Assembly: GCA_965153355.1 (NCBI GenBank)
Contig: OZ231126.1
Span: forward strand, 103,974,001 to 104,038,000
Origin: Flaccisagitta enflata
Taxonomy: Eukaryota; Chaetognatha; Sagittoidea; Aphragmophora
Direction: 5' to 3'
Length of the DNA stretch: 64,000 nucleotides
Part shown: positions 1-12,290 of the stretch, piece by piece
Layout of the letters: each line of letters begins with the position of its first letter
Position numbering within the stretch: the stretch's first letter is position 1
Made by a program: the position numbers and the translations under genes
The notes under the pieces: model-generated
What the model saw: the letters and a program-made list of their open reading frames with translations, nothing else
Databases searched by the model: none
Told to the model about the DNA's origin: nothing

Positions 1-53
1 CCTTCCTTTCTTCCTTCCTTCCTTCCTCCCTTCCTTTCTCACTTTCTCCCTTC

Positions 54-116
<63 letters not shown>
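1..116. repeat. CCTT/CTTT microsatellite
   Basis: Imperfect CCTT units pass into a perfect CTTT run. It starts at the window edge, so its full length is unknown. Confidence 0.95.
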
Positions 117-377
117 AACTCTTTTTTCTCCACTCGTTTCGTCGCGTCGCACTCCTGATAATTGCAATTAACGCGTATTTTTTTTTGTCCTATTTCTCGC
201 CCTTTCAAATTATCTTTTTTTGTTTTCTTCTCTTTTTTTCCATTTTTTCTTTTCAATTACTTTTTTTGTTTTTTTTTTGTAAAAAATGTTTTTTTTCTTT
301 CTTTTTTATTCCGGCGGTCTGGGGGGGGGTGGAAATATTTTGTTAAAAAAATAGCAAAATAAAATCCAAAAAAAATC
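117..377. other. T-rich intergenic DNA, no gene seen
   Basis: Low-complexity T-rich sequence leading to the first ATG at 378. The short reading frames here are Phe/Ser/Lys runs from T and A tracts and are not credible genes. Confidence 0.7.
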
Positions 378-944
378 ATGAATGAGCATGGGCAGGCAAA
401 TGATGATTTAGAGGCTACGAAAAAAAGGGAGGAGAAGCTTTGGAGAGCCACCTTAAGAGCGTTGAATGCAAGGCCGTACTTGATTCCAACGGGGACAATC
501 GAACCAGGGAAACCTCCCCGTAGACAACCGAACGGACTCGTTGAACGAATGATTTGCTACACAGGCGTTCCTAACATGGAATGGAGAGACAGTCCGAATC
601 TCGGCAACGATCACTTTCTGCCCTCTGAGATAAGAGACACTTCGGCCCCCGCTTACAATACCCGAGGCCGTGTTTGTATTTGCCCTCAGGTACGGACTGA
701 CTGCGACGAAATTATCAAGGACATAAAACGACTTACGGACGAAATACTCGACGATGAAATACTTTGCTCCGGGGGAATAAGGCAAAACTTGGAGGATTTC
801 CACGACAATCTGCGGATCATAAGAATGATCCAAAAAGGACAGCCTGGAGAGTTGCCAGATCCCCAACTGCGTTTTCAATGGTCATTGGCCTTCAATAAAG
901 CCTGTAAAGCGCTGGAACACAAAAAGAACGTTAAAAAAAAGTAA
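378..944 (+). CDS. Small conserved protein of unit 1, paralogue of the next gene; function unknown
   Basis: This is an intronless 188-residue ORF with ordinary coding composition between low-complexity flanks. The N-terminus is charged (NDDLEATKKREEKLWRATLR), the middle is Pro-rich and the C-terminus is helical and Lys-rich. The stretch with KPPRRQP followed by TGVPNMEW aligns with KPPPPQP followed by TAIPNIGW in the gene at 1194-1694, so I infer that the two are diverged tandem paralogues. I do not recognise the family. An AATAAA about 4 bases after the stop may be its poly(A) signal. It heads the gene row of unit 1. The matching part of unit 2 falls at the gap and palindrome, so no counterpart is visible. 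Confidence 0.7.
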   Translation: MNEHGQANDDLEATKKREEKLWRATLRALNARPYLIPTGTIEPGKPPRRQPNGLVERMICYTGVPNMEWRDSPNLGNDHFLPSEIRDTSAPAYNTRGRVCICPQVRTDCDEIIKDIKRLTDEILDDEILCSGGIRQNLEDFHDNLRIIRMIQKGQPGELPDPQLRFQWSLAFNKACKALEHKKNVKKK

Positions 945-959
945 AAAAATAAACACTTT

Positions 960-962
<3 letters not shown>

Positions 963-1018
<56 letters not shown>
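963..1018 (+). repeat. (AG)n microsatellite
   Basis: Perfect AG run just after the first gene, followed by A-rich DNA to 1193 with no gene. Confidence 0.95.
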
Positions 1019-1021
<3 letters not shown>

Positions 1022-1193
1022 TTTTGTGTGTGTCAAATGATTCAATAAAGAGAAAAATCATTGAGGAGAGGAAGAGAAAAAGGAGGAGGAGAAAATAAAA
1101 AAAAAAGAGCATGAGCAGACGAAAACTAAAGAGAACTCAAAATGAAAGATTCGTGATGTAAAAAAAGAAAACGCGGTGTTTTTCAAAAAAATT

Positions 1194-1694
1194 ATGAACA
1201 ACAAAAGAAAAATCGAAGGTTCTGAAAGCGAGGATGAAGAACTAGATGATGAGATTGAATTTCCAACAGCAAAAAAATTTAAGGCTGAAGCACAAACTAT
1301 AGTTGACTTTAGCCAGTCATGGGGGCTCGACTTAGAATTAGCAATTGTGATGGTTTTAAGACGCGTATCCCGGAAACGAGCCATATACATTCAGCAGTAT
1401 CAACCGAAAGTATCCAAAAGATACCTTGAAAATTTCCATTTGTACATGGGAAAGCAATTTTCTAAACCACCCCCACCTCAACCAAAAAAATGGCTAGACC
1501 AATGCATGAAAACGGCAATACCTAATATTGGTTGGAAACCGGCAGATTGGTTCGACAAAATAAAATTGGAACAAAATCCCCAAAAAGGTTGGCTAACCAT
1601 AGACAAATGCATGCCGCCATTCATGTGGGTGGTTCAATTTAACACAAATTTTTTAGAGAAAAAAAACTCACAACATTTTTTTCACAAACAATAA
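1194..1694 (+). CDS. Small acidic-N-terminus protein of unit 1, paralogue of the preceding gene; function unknown
   Basis: I start this intronless ORF at the first ATG (1194), giving 166 residues; the frame is open from 1176 but without an ATG. The N-terminus is basic then acidic (MNNKRKIEGSESEDEELDDE) and contains KKFK, a possible nuclear localisation signal. A Trp-rich C-terminal half follows, with WLDQC, IPNIGWKPADWFD and KGWL. The KPP...P/IPN.GW stretch aligns with the gene at 378-944. The stop codon TAA lies inside an AATAAA hexamer, a compact gene-end arrangement common in small DNA viruses. The family is not recognised. Confidence 0.65.
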   Translation: MNNKRKIEGSESEDEELDDEIEFPTAKKFKAEAQTIVDFSQSWGLDLELAIVMVLRRVSRKRAIYIQQYQPKVSKRYLENFHLYMGKQFSKPPPPQPKKWLDQCMKTAIPNIGWKPADWFDKIKLEQNPQKGWLTIDKCMPPFMWVVQFNTNFLEKKNSQHFFHKQ

Positions 1695-2635
1695 AACGCC
1701 GGTTTCAACTTTTTTTCCTTTCTTTGTTTCTTTTTTCCTTTTTCTTTTCTTCTCTTTTTCCTCTTTTTCTTTCCTTTTCACTTACTTTATTTCTTTCCCT
1801 TTTTTATTTCTTTCTTCCACATTAAAAAAAAGCAGCAGAAAAAAGAAAGAAATTTAAAAAAAGGAAAAAAACAACGAAATAAACAAAAACAAATAAAACA
1901 AACAATCGAAAATGAAAAAGAGAAAGAAAAAAAAACATAAAAAGGAAAAGAAGGCGACCATCGGTGGATTAAAATGGGATAAGTTGTATGAAATCGAGAG
2001 TGAGAGAGAAAAAAAAAAGATACAGTCAAATATAGACATAGACAGCCAGAGACAGACAGACAGAAACAGACGAATAAAAACAGAAACAGACGGAGACAAA
2101 CAGACATGGACAAACAGACAGACAAATAGACAGACAGAGAAAGAAAAAGACAAAACAAAGACACACAGACGTTGAGACACAGAAAAAAAAGCAAGAATTC
2201 TGACAACAAACAAAAAAGTAGTTTTTTTTCATTTTTCATTACTAATCTTTATTTTCTTCTATTGTCTTTTTTTAAATTGATTTCTTTTATTTTTCCCTCG
2301 TTTGTCCAAAAAAAAACTCTTCTTCCCCACTTCATGGAGAATGGTTTATTTTTTTTTACTTAATGCTTGTTCCAAATTTGCATGACTAAAAAAAATTTAA
2401 AAAAAACTCATATGCACTAACACTATGTTTTTCCTCGTTTCCATTGCTTGTTTTTTTTTCTGTGTGTTTTGGCTCGCGTTTTGCTTAATTCAAGAAAAAA
2501 AAAACATTTTTTATTCTTTTTTTCTATCTGGACTTGTCGTCGATTCTTGTCGTCGCTCATATTATTGCTCATTCACTGATAACTTTGAGATATCTCATAT
2601 CCGGCCTCCCCCCCTTCATTTCTCCACCATTCCTA
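1695..2635. other. Low-complexity intergenic DNA with an AGAC-rich tract
   Basis: T-rich and then A-rich sequence, with an imperfect AGAC/CAGA tetranucleotide region at about 2035-2175. Open frames exist on both strands, but they are Ser/Phe/Cys or Lys/Thr/Arg runs produced by the repeats. No gene is supported. Confidence 0.8.
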
Positions 2636-2659
2636 TGTGCTTGTGTGTTTGTGTGTGTT

Positions 2660-2723
<64 letters not shown>

Positions 2724-2835
2724 CTGTGTGTGTGTGCTCTGTGTGTATGTGCTCTGTGTGTGTGCTCTGTGTATGTGTGTGCTCTGTGTGGGCTCTGTGT
2801 GTGTGCGCTCTATATGCATGTGTTTCTATGTGACT
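2636..2835 (+). repeat. (GT)n microsatellite with GCTCTGTGT interruptions
   Basis: A long GT run is followed by repeated GTGTGTGCTCT units. The resulting Cys/Val reading frames are artefacts. Confidence 0.95.
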
Positions 2836-2853
2836 CCAAAAAAAAAAAACAGA

Positions 2854-2955
2854 GCAGAAAATCCGCGGCCTGATGAGGCCTTATGCTCCTCAATAGAAAA
2901 TCACTCGAGAATTTCGTCTGAACTTATCCAGTATGAATTTTTTGGCCGGCAGGCC
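2854..2955 (+). pseudogene. Duplicated fragment of the zinc-finger/acidic protein gene
   Basis: The translation contains RPDEALCSSIE and then SSELIQYEFFGRQ. These match PPDELFCSSEA and AAEIIQYEFCRRQ, about residues 65-95 of the protein that starts at 3048, in the same order and spacing. The 14-base core ATCCAGTATGAATT is identical in both. No ATG or splice sites were found that would join it to a gene, so I read it as a partial local duplication. An alternative first exon is possible but less likely. Confidence 0.65.
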
Positions 2956-3047
2956 ATGACTATGCCTATGGCCTTTCCGACTAAACTAGCTTTCGAGGCG
3001 TTACTGGCCATGTTGAGAACAACAACAAAAACAAAAAAAAAACCAAC

Positions 3048-4467
3048 ATGGACCCTGACATTGAGACGTTAAACAGAGACCTTCGAAACAAACTATTGCT
3101 TCACCCTTCTCTTTCTCCTTTTTTAAACAAAAATTTTTTCGTTAAGTACGGCGGTTTATTAACGTTACACCAACGAAAGCCGCATTTAAGTAAAGCCTTA
3201 TCTTGTATCCACAATATGACCGCGCCTCAAAGAAATCCGCCCGATGAGCTCTTTTGCTCTTCGGAAGCGGATAATACCAGATCAGCCGCGGAAATTATCC
3301 AGTATGAATTCTGCCGTCGGCAAAATGTTTTTGCGAAAGAGAATGAAAAAAAAAAAATTTGTGAATCGTTAAGCTCCTCATTAACTGAGGATGGTCTTGG
3401 ACCAGACCAAATATCGGAGATCCTTCATTCTTTCGATTCAGCCGCTACCGGGGAGGACTTCCGTCGGGCCTATGTAAACTGTCATGTGTACAAGGCTTTA
3501 GGCTTCCCTAATTCGCGGGCTTTCTACGTGGCAATGGCCGATATGAAAAAAAGAGGGGAGAAACGTGTAGTGATCGAGATCACTGCTAGATTTCTTCTAA
3601 CTTTGCTCAAACATAACGACGGACTGACGAATGACACCCCGCGTGACAATTTCGTAAAAAATGTCCATCGATACTCTACGAGGGCGGGAAATTTTGACTA
3701 TGGAAAAAAGTTTCTCTCGCGCATCGGCTTGAAGGGCGTGGCTACTTTGTCAACCATCCGCGACAATTCGATAATCAACTGTAAAAGTTTCATCCAGTCG
3801 GAAGTTGATGAAAAACTAAACTACACGAGCCTCGAACTGTATGCGCAACGCGAGCAATGTCCTAAGTTAGAGTACACCAGCAGACAAATGGAAAAAGTAA
3901 GCAAAATGGTTACCCAAAACGACAGCAAAACCATCAGTTTCAACAGGTCGACCCACGATATACCCCTGAAGATGAATTGTTATTTATGCCCATCTTCCCG
4001 CGTGCTTATGAACGATGAAAACTTGAGTGGCGTAGACGACAACGATGACAACTCGTCGTATGGCCCGGGTGGCAGTGAGCGAATTGACGTCGGCAAATTT
4101 CCAATCACATTGAGAGACCGAGTTATGGGTGCCTTCAATGTGCAAAGACTCGCTTTTTACGGGTCCAAATCGGCGGCCGACGAACATTTCCGGTTGGCGC
4201 ACTGCGCGTTAACCCCATCCCAACTGGCTGGTCTCAATGGGCATCACAATATCATTTGGTGCCCTCTTTGCGATGAAGACGATGTGGAGATCGCGTGCGT
4301 CTGCTGTACTTCACATTTATCCGACCACCACCGGTACAATATCGCTGAAGACGCGTGACAGACAGACCGACCGACTAACGGACAAAGTCTCTCATACAGT
4401 TGCGTATCAGCAATTGAAAACTTGTTGATTTTGCATTTTCTTTTTTTCTTTCTTTCTTTCTTTTTTT

Positions 4468-4511
<44 letters not shown>

Positions 4512-6923
4512 TGGTGGCTTTTCATTTTTTTCAGCGTTCGTTGTTCTTTTTTTCTTTTCAGCTTGCTTCATCCTGGGGAGGTGACACATTTTCGTGTGCT
4601 CGCCAAATTGAAGCACGTGTTCGCTGAAGATTCCAGTATGATAGAGGCCATCGATAAGTATCTATTGTCAATTTGTCTCTATTGTCTCGAATGTTTCGAG
4701 GTCAAGGAACATAGAGACAAACACATGCGGCTTCTTTGCGAACCGCGTGCAACGCTTTTGTGCTACGCGTATGGCGAGCCGTTGTCACCTTCACCTGTTT
4801 TCAAGACGGCCTACAGCGAGGAAAACCGAAAGAAAGACCGTTTGGATCATTTGGTTGGGCAGATCAAGAAAATTTTCAAACGGCTCACCGGCGACGATTC
4901 CGAGATCCATGGATATGCCGCTGATTCCACCGCTGGTCCAGACGATGGTGATTATACCGGAAACCGCGAGTCCAGGAAACTGAACCTCTTCAAAGAACTC
5001 ATATATTCGGAGACGGAAATGGATTTTGAAACCACTTTTCCCACGGCGCCCTCCACCAGCGCATCGGTCAAATCATCCAACAGGTCCAATCAAGCGTTCA
5101 CAGAGCCAACAAGATCCTCCAGCAGCAATTCTAGCCGCGCATCCACCGCGCCAGCTCACTTTTCCAACAGCTCGACCGGCAGAAGGTCGAGTAAAGCATC
5201 CACTGAGTCGGCAATTATGACCGATAGTAATTGCGGGCGCGCATCAAGCAGCGACTATTCAAAGCGAAAACAGCTGAACAAAAAAAGAGCTGTTGAGGCT
5301 GCTGTTGAGGCCGTTCAAGCAGTTAAAGCGGTTCAAGTTGTTCAAGCTGTTAGAAAAAAGGTATCAAAAATGAAAGCAACTGAGCGCCATGGAAATCAAG
5401 TCAATTCATCAGTCGCGACAAATCCGCGCGCTAAACGCTTGAACGTTGTCAAGAAAGGTGAGACGAGCAAAGCCACCAAAGCTCTCAAAGTCACCACCAA
5501 GTCAACCGTCACAACCAAGAGCGAGAAGAAGCGGCAATCACACAGCGATGGCCGATCTCAGAGACCGGAAACCAAGAAATGCCAGAAGACCAACAAACCG
5601 ACTAAAGCAAATAAGCGCCAAGCTTTTAACATGCTCTCTCGCGAGGCCGTGGAGGAGCATAAACAAAATGGTCGGAGAAGTTTGAAAAATGACCATAACG
5701 ACGACGACGAAGACGACAATGGCGATGACGACGGCGATGACGACGACGACGACGACGACGACGATGAGGAAAACGAAGAGGATAGACGGTTTATAAACGA
5801 CGAAAGTGAAGAAGATGAAGTTGGAGATAGAGATGAAAACGAAGATGAAGAAAGAGAGACAGAGGAAGACGAAGATGAAGATGAAGAAGGAGATGGAGAG
5901 ACAGAGGAAGACGAAGTCACCGAAGAAAGAGATGAGAAGGAAGAAAGTGGTAGTGATGGTAGTGGGGAAAGTGAGGGAGGACAAGAGGAAAATGATGACG
6001 AGGAAGAGGGAAGCGGAGAAGATGAAGAAGAGGAAGATGCAGATGTAAAGGAAGGTGATGAAACAGATGGAGACAACAGAGGCGAGGAAACAAATGAAGA
6101 AGACGAAGGAGAAGAAGATGGAGAAGGAGAAGACGAAAGAGAAGAAGATGGAGAAGGAGGAGATGAAGAAGACGAGGAAAGTTCAGAGAGAAACGATGAA
6201 GAAGCAGAAGTAGAGGGAGAAGATGAAGAGGAAATGGAGATAGAAAATGAAGAAGGAGAGGAGAGAAACGATGAAGAGGCGGAGAGAGATGATGAAGTAC
6301 TAGAAACCGAAGAAGGAAATGAGGATGGAGAAGATGGAGAAGAAGGAGAAGAAGGAGACGACGAGGGAAGAGATGAAGAAAGCGAAGAGGAAGCGACGAT
6401 AGCGAAAAGACCAAAGCCAATGCCGACGCGCAAACAGCTCCAGGGCAAGGGCAAGGGCGAGGGCAAGGGCAAGGGCAAGGCTCCGTCAAGGATGATCAAA
6501 GGACCAAAAGGACCTGCAGCGCCACAAAAAGCCGACCAAAGAAAGATGGGCGTCATACCTTTCAAAATCGGATATTCCTCCGCGGGAAAGGCGCGACGGC
6601 GATTGATGTTCGACGACGAAGTTCGTGAGGCGAAACCCGCTGTCAATCAAATGAATCACTCAATCAAACCAAAACTGAGTCCAAAAGGCAAATCCCTCGC
6701 CGATCGATCGAATCAACCGATCAAACAAGTCGCAGAAACTGCCACTATATCCAAAATGACCCGTAGGTCCCCTCCCTCTGCTTTGAGATTTTCAACGGAG
6801 AGCTCCGCATCTCTTACACCCTCACCCCCACCCCCAATTAAAAAAAGAAAAAAAGAAACAACAAAGAAAGAAAAAAAAATACACAAAACTTACAGCGTTT
6901 TAAACTCAAGTGACGAGTCTTAA
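3048..6923 (+). CDS. Zinc-finger protein with long acidic tail (unit 1), gene immediately upstream of PolB
   Basis: There are two exons, 3048-4333 and 4562-6923. The donor CG|GTACAA and acceptor TTTTCAG|C join in phase and give about 1215 residues. The N-terminal ~400 residues are conserved with unit 2, for example FLNKNFF / FLSRNFF and VYKALGFPNSRAF / VFKSMGFPNAKVF. Cys/His clusters follow: CYLC with HFRLAHC, WCPLC with CVCC, and CLYCLECFEVKEHRDKH. A Ser/Thr-rich linker leads to roughly 230 almost purely Asp/Glu residues (about 5698-6400), then a basic tail with Gly-Lys repeats. The unit 2 copy is at 28816-32080, also directly before the polymerase. A DNA-binding, replication-accessory or terminal-protein role is conceivable from position alone, but I do not recognise the family. 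The intron is filled by CTTT repeats. Confidence 0.8.
4438..4512 (+). repeat. (CTTT)n microsatellite inside an intron
   Basis: Fills the intron at 4334-4561 just upstream of its 3' splice site, pyrimidine-rich on the sense strand. Confidence 0.9.
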
Positions 6924-7180
6924 TCAAAAAAAGTCAATACACAAATAACCCAATGCTCATTAGTATTGTGTTTTTTTTTCTTTTTTTTTTTGTTCATTTT
7001 TTTCTTGACATCTTGTACATAAGAATTTTTTTTCATTGCGTAACAAATTTTTTTCCAATGTTACACCTTGTATATATATTTTTCTCCTCACTGAAATGTC
7101 ACACACGGTTGCACTTTATTTTGATTGATATGATTGATTCTTATATCTCAATTTTTTTCTCAAATTACTCGAGGCAAAAA
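6924..7180. other. T-rich spacer between the zinc-finger gene and PolB
   Basis: No ORF or RNA gene is seen. Poly-T tracts predominate. Confidence 0.6.
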
Positions 7181-7206
7181 AACATATAAAACAAAACATA
7201 TAAAAA
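7181..7206 (+). promoter_or_regulatory. Two TATAAAA-like boxes before the PolB start
   Basis: TATAAAA at 7185 and TATAAAAA at 7199 precede the ATG at 7219, which sits in ACCATGG. Boxes this close would give an extremely short leader, so a promoter role is only a possibility in AT-rich DNA. Confidence 0.25.
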
Positions 7207-7700
7207 TAAACAATTACCATGGACAATGATCAAGAAGCAGAGAGTGGAGATAGTGATGATGGATTGCTGGGAGATCCAGACTATGAACCCTTGACACCCG
7301 ATGACCTTTCAATTTCTCAAATTCTCCTGGATGATTTACACACGTAGGCATTCATTTTTCTTACAATCAGTTGGTCGGTCAATTAGTGTTAACTAAAGTA
7401 AGCCAATCAATAAACCCAATCATGTAAAAAAAAACTTTTTTTTCTTTTTATTCTCTCTTTCATTCTTTTTATAGAGGGTTGAGCTCCAAAATGCGTTTCA
7501 ACCGTTCAATTGGCGAAGAACATAAGCGTTTTGATATGTTCAGGGAACTAGGACTGTATGTCAACTATTTTATGATGCCGTATGTCATCAGTTTGGTCAC
7601 TGGAAGCGACGATTCATACTTTTTTTTCCTTGCATTCCTTTGTGAATTTCAACAATTCACAAATCCCGATGAAACGTGTGAAAGGTAAAAAAAAATGAAC

Positions 7701-7860
7701 TATTCTATTCATTCATTCATTCATTCATTCATTCATTCATTCATTCATTCATTCATTCATTCATTCATTCATTTCATTCATTCATTCATTCATTTCATTC
7801 ATTTCGTTCATTTCATTCATTTCATTCATTTAGTTCATTTCATTCATTTCATTCATTTCA
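7701..7860 (+). repeat. (ATTC)n microsatellite in PolB intron 2
   Basis: ATTC/ATTTC units fill the intron at 7685-7891. Confidence 0.95.
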
Positions 7861-8086
7861 TTTATACATATATATATATCCATTTATATAGATGGAGTTC
7901 CTTACGCAACGATTCGTTTTTCCTGCCGCATATGTATTCGCGTGAGGAAAAGCTAAACTGGATCAAATCGCTATTTTCTTTTTTTCTGGAATCAGTGATA
8001 GCAGACTGCGAAGAGATGACAGTAAGCGCGATCATTTCATTTGATAACATAATGTCCAATCTATCTATCTACCTATCAATTCGTTG

Positions 8087-8099
8087 ATCTATCTGTCTA

Positions 8100-8130
<31 letters not shown>

Positions 8131-8146
8131 GTCTATCTTTCTATCC
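8087..8146 (+). repeat. (ATCT)n microsatellite in PolB intron 3
   Basis: Occupies most of the intron at 8022-8151 and runs into the CCTTCAG acceptor. Unit 2 has no intron at this position. Confidence 0.9.
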
Positions 8147-10126
8147 TTCAGATATTTGAGTCTGGCTGGGTATGGTTATCGGCGAAGATTGCCGATGTGA
8201 GATTCATCAGAAGACCAATTGCAAATCAATTGCACTTTGGCCACCGCCAAGGCGCGCCACAATTCAACTTGCAATACAAAAGCCTTTTTCACTTGATTGT
8301 GTACGATCCGAGTAAATTTCTGAAAAAAGGATTTCCTCGCCTCAACTACTGTGTTTTGGCAGCCCTAATATTACAGATGCGCCTGAAAACAGGAGAAACA
8401 CTGAGAAATCTCACCCTTGGCCGCATGGAGACAGAAATCAATCTCATTGATTATTCAGGGCTTATCACGCCTGCTAGAACTGGAATTTCCGCGCGGAACC
8501 TACCTGCTTTAGAGAAAAAATTGAGTCCCATCCCCAAGAACATAAGCAATCGGTTTCGCGGCATGTGTGTGTTTAAAGGAATTGCCGTTAATTTGTATGA
8601 AATCCGAAGCTCAGATGGTCAATATAGGTTGTTTCCTGTGTCTCTTAGCCATCATTATCAAAAAGTCCGTCAATATTTTCAATTAGATTTGCTGATTGAT
8701 TCGAAAGAATACAGAATGTCCGACAAATATGAAATGCCGACCAATCATGTGCTCTTGATCGCTGATATAAGGCAACTGTTGCATCGTTTTCATCCAACAT
8801 TACATAACAATAGACATAGAGATAAAATGTCGATGTTGTGTCGTGCTTGTTTCTACCACACAAGCAATTTTTCTTTGCTAACCAAGCATTGGGATATTTG
8901 CACCACCCAGCAAAGAACAAGCATAGGGAGACGAACTTGCAAGAATGTCCTTTTGCATAACACTCACACTAGAAACAAATTCAGCGGTAAACTTGAACGT
9001 AACGGACTGACCTTTCGACGCGCGGATGCCAAAATGCTGATAAAACCTCTCTGTTTACTGGCTATGGATTATGAGGCGGTGCAACATAATACATCTGAAG
9101 TCGATGAGCATGGATCAACAGTCAGAGCGACAGATGGCATAAGTAGCAAAACACCTACTCAAGCAATTTCCACACTACCAGTCATTAGTGTCGCTTACGC
9201 TTTCATGTCTCTTTAAGAACAACATCCACTTCCTCCCAGCTTGAGTGAGCCTAGGTTCTTAAGGGTAAGAGACGACCAACCCGATGGTGAAAAACAATTT
9301 TTCATCGGTTTTTTACTCAAATTACGTCATGACTTGCTATTGCATTATATTTGGATGAAACAAGTTTTATCATTAGATCGTGGCCCACCGCCCTATCATG
9401 AAAGACCAATGCACTTGCAAAATGCTTACGCAAGCATCACTCATTGCCAGCTTTGTGGAAGGCGTTGGGGACAGAAATGTTATTCCCAAAGGTAAACAAA
9501 CAAAAGGTCATATAGATACACGACAAAATAGTCGCGAGCAATTGGGAGGTAGGGAGGGTGGGAGGGGTCTCAAAGGCTGTAATGCAGAAAAAAAACCGCT
9601 TAGAACTCACGGAAATATTTGTCTTCACATGTCTCTCTCCCCCCCCTGCCCAGATCGAAAAAATATTTTTTTGTGAGGCCAGTTTGGGACCACTCGCATT
9701 TTGGAAATGTGTCCAATGACCTCGGCTTATTTGGTGACAATGCCGACAATAACCCCTCGTCACCCGTCACTCCGTCACCCCTAACAGGACAGGCTCAATT
9801 TCCGGCTACATCAGTTGGGCTTAGATCTCTGTTGTGCCAGGGGTGTAATTTAGGTAAAAAGTTAAGCATGCTTATTTAAAACAGCAACAAAAATGACATC
9901 AAAATAACCACAGCGATATAAAAATATGTACTCATGAATATATTTCAGGGCTTTGTACGGAGCGCTACATGAAAAAAAACCCTTTGGTCATCTATGCGCA
10001 CAACGCCTCATTTTATGATAATTTATATTCGTGTAAGTATTTTTTTCCTTACATTTTTGAATATTAAAACTTAAAAAAAATATTGGCATTTTTTTTAACT
10101 TTTTTTAACGCCTGTTGTTAACCGGA

Positions 10127-10418
<292 letters not shown>

Positions 10419-11988
10419 CCCTCTCATTCTTTTACAGTGCGTGCTTTAGTAGCCCATGGACTCAATTACACTTGCACATACACAGATTTACAAGGAAATC
10501 CTGTTGTAAAAAAATTGCTGAAGGAACCACCTCGAGTTGTATTCAAAGACATCACGCAAATTATTTCCATCAGTTTCCAATTTCAATGCCCATTTTTTAA
10601 TTGTTATCATAACAAGTCCGCCGAAGAAAAAAAAGAGGACAGATTAAAAGGAGTCAAAAGTGCCGGTTGTCCATACTCCAGAAAAATACGATTAAATGAT
10701 TCCAATTTGTATACTAACTGCAGTCTTGAAAACATGGTTAAAGACATGAATTTAGTCAGACAAAAAACAGGTTTAAGTTTAGAACGCACATTCAAAAGAA
10801 CCTACGATTACATGAGCCAACACTATGATCGGGAAACCTTTGAAATTGTATGCTCTGGAAAACTTTTTTTTCCTTATCAAGCGTGTGAGAGTTGGCAACA
10901 AATGCGTGATACAACTTACGTTAGCCGAGAAGCATTCACTAACAGCCTCAAAGGGACAGGACCGCTCAGCGAGACCGACCATGCGACATTTACTAGATTA
11001 TGGACCAAACTTGGTGTGACAAACTTAAGCGATATGCTTATGTTTTACAATCTGGCAGATGTCCTGCAGAGTTTGGACGCCATCTTCTTTTACTTTCAAA
11101 GTTTATTTTCTTTATGCAAATTGCATCCATGTCACATGCTAACAATAAGTTCTTACTCTGTTCGAGCCGCCCTTTATCATTCACGTTCCCCCGACAACAG
11201 CCGACTACCGTTGTTCCTGCCTACATACTCATCTAAAATCTACAGCATATTCCAATCTACCCTTTTTGGCGGCTATGCGACTGTACAGGCAAAATACAGT
11301 CAGTCTGACTATGGATTTGTCAGTAAACCGGAAGTTAAAAATGATACAATGCACGTGCAAATTCCAAGATGTTTACGCACTTCCTCAACTCACGACGCCA
11401 ATGCTCTTTACGGTGGCTCAGTCACGATATGCAATTTGCCATACTCGGATTTTATATTGCTAGAAGCCGAGAATCCAAACCGCCTATTTAGGGAAGTCGA
11501 AAAGCACTTAATGGAATCAGATTGGGAATACTTTGCCAACATGAACGAACAATACGGACGCTCAGCACTCATTGTCTGCGACGTAGATTACGACAAACGT
11601 TTAGGATTGATTGCAAGCATGGATTTTTCAATGATGCCTCGTTTCCGTTCCGTCAAAGAATGGCATGTAACAAAAGAACAAGCCGAACAAGCCAAGCGGC
11701 TTGGACGTTCTCTGAACAAAGAGCCGCCTAAATTATGCTCGTGGAACCAGACAGGGGAAATGACTGATTTTGTCGACACCCTGGCGTTCCAAATTGTCAT
11801 GCTAAGCGTAAAAATCACCCAAGTAAAGAAAATTTTAATTTTTAGGCAAGAGGCTTTTTTTAGAGATTGGTTAGAATTCCTCCAAACAAAATGAGCCGAA
11901 ACTCCGTCAAAAGTTCTCAATAAATGCGTCAAAGCACTTGGAAGTACGTAATAAATAAATGAATGAGTGAATGAATGAATGAATCGAA

Positions 11989-11989
<1 letters not shown>

Positions 11990-12084
<95 letters not shown>
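11990..12084 (+). repeat. (AG)n microsatellite in PolB intron 7
   Basis: AG run on the sense strand in the intron 11944-12303, preceded by AATG units. One of the few purine-rich intronic arrays. Confidence 0.95.
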
Positions 12085-12087
<3 letters not shown>

Positions 12088-12109
12088 CTTAAAATATCAA
12101 TTTTAACAT

Positions 12110-12290
12110 TTTTTTAGTCGTGGACACGCAAACTCTACACATTGCCGTGTCGGTCAGTAGGTTGGTCGGTAGGTCGGTCGATCTATCACATTTTTGAATT
12201 TTTGGGCGGTTTTCACATTACTGCTCCTGCCCAAACCGCCCGCGACTGTCTTGGCGTATATACGGCTTTATTTTAAAAGTATTTTAATCT
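12110..12290 (-). repeat. DINE/Helentron-like dispersed repeat in PolB intron 7
   Basis: The order is TAGTCGTGGACACG, CTCTACAC, GGTCGGT-type tetranucleotides, CTGCTCCTGCCC, then a GTATATACGGC tail. Copies with the same order occur near 13026, 59631 and 62410. Here the unit reads in the orientation of the 59631 copy. Confidence 0.6.

Noticed and set aside
2425-2873. Cys/Val-rich ORFs that look like a cysteine-rich secreted protein
   Set aside because: They are (GT)n repeats with GCTCT interruptions.
5558-6646. 362-codon Ser-rich antisense ORF
   Set aside because: Mirror of the Asp/Glu-rich tail of the sense gene; GAN codons read as Ser/Leu on the other strand.
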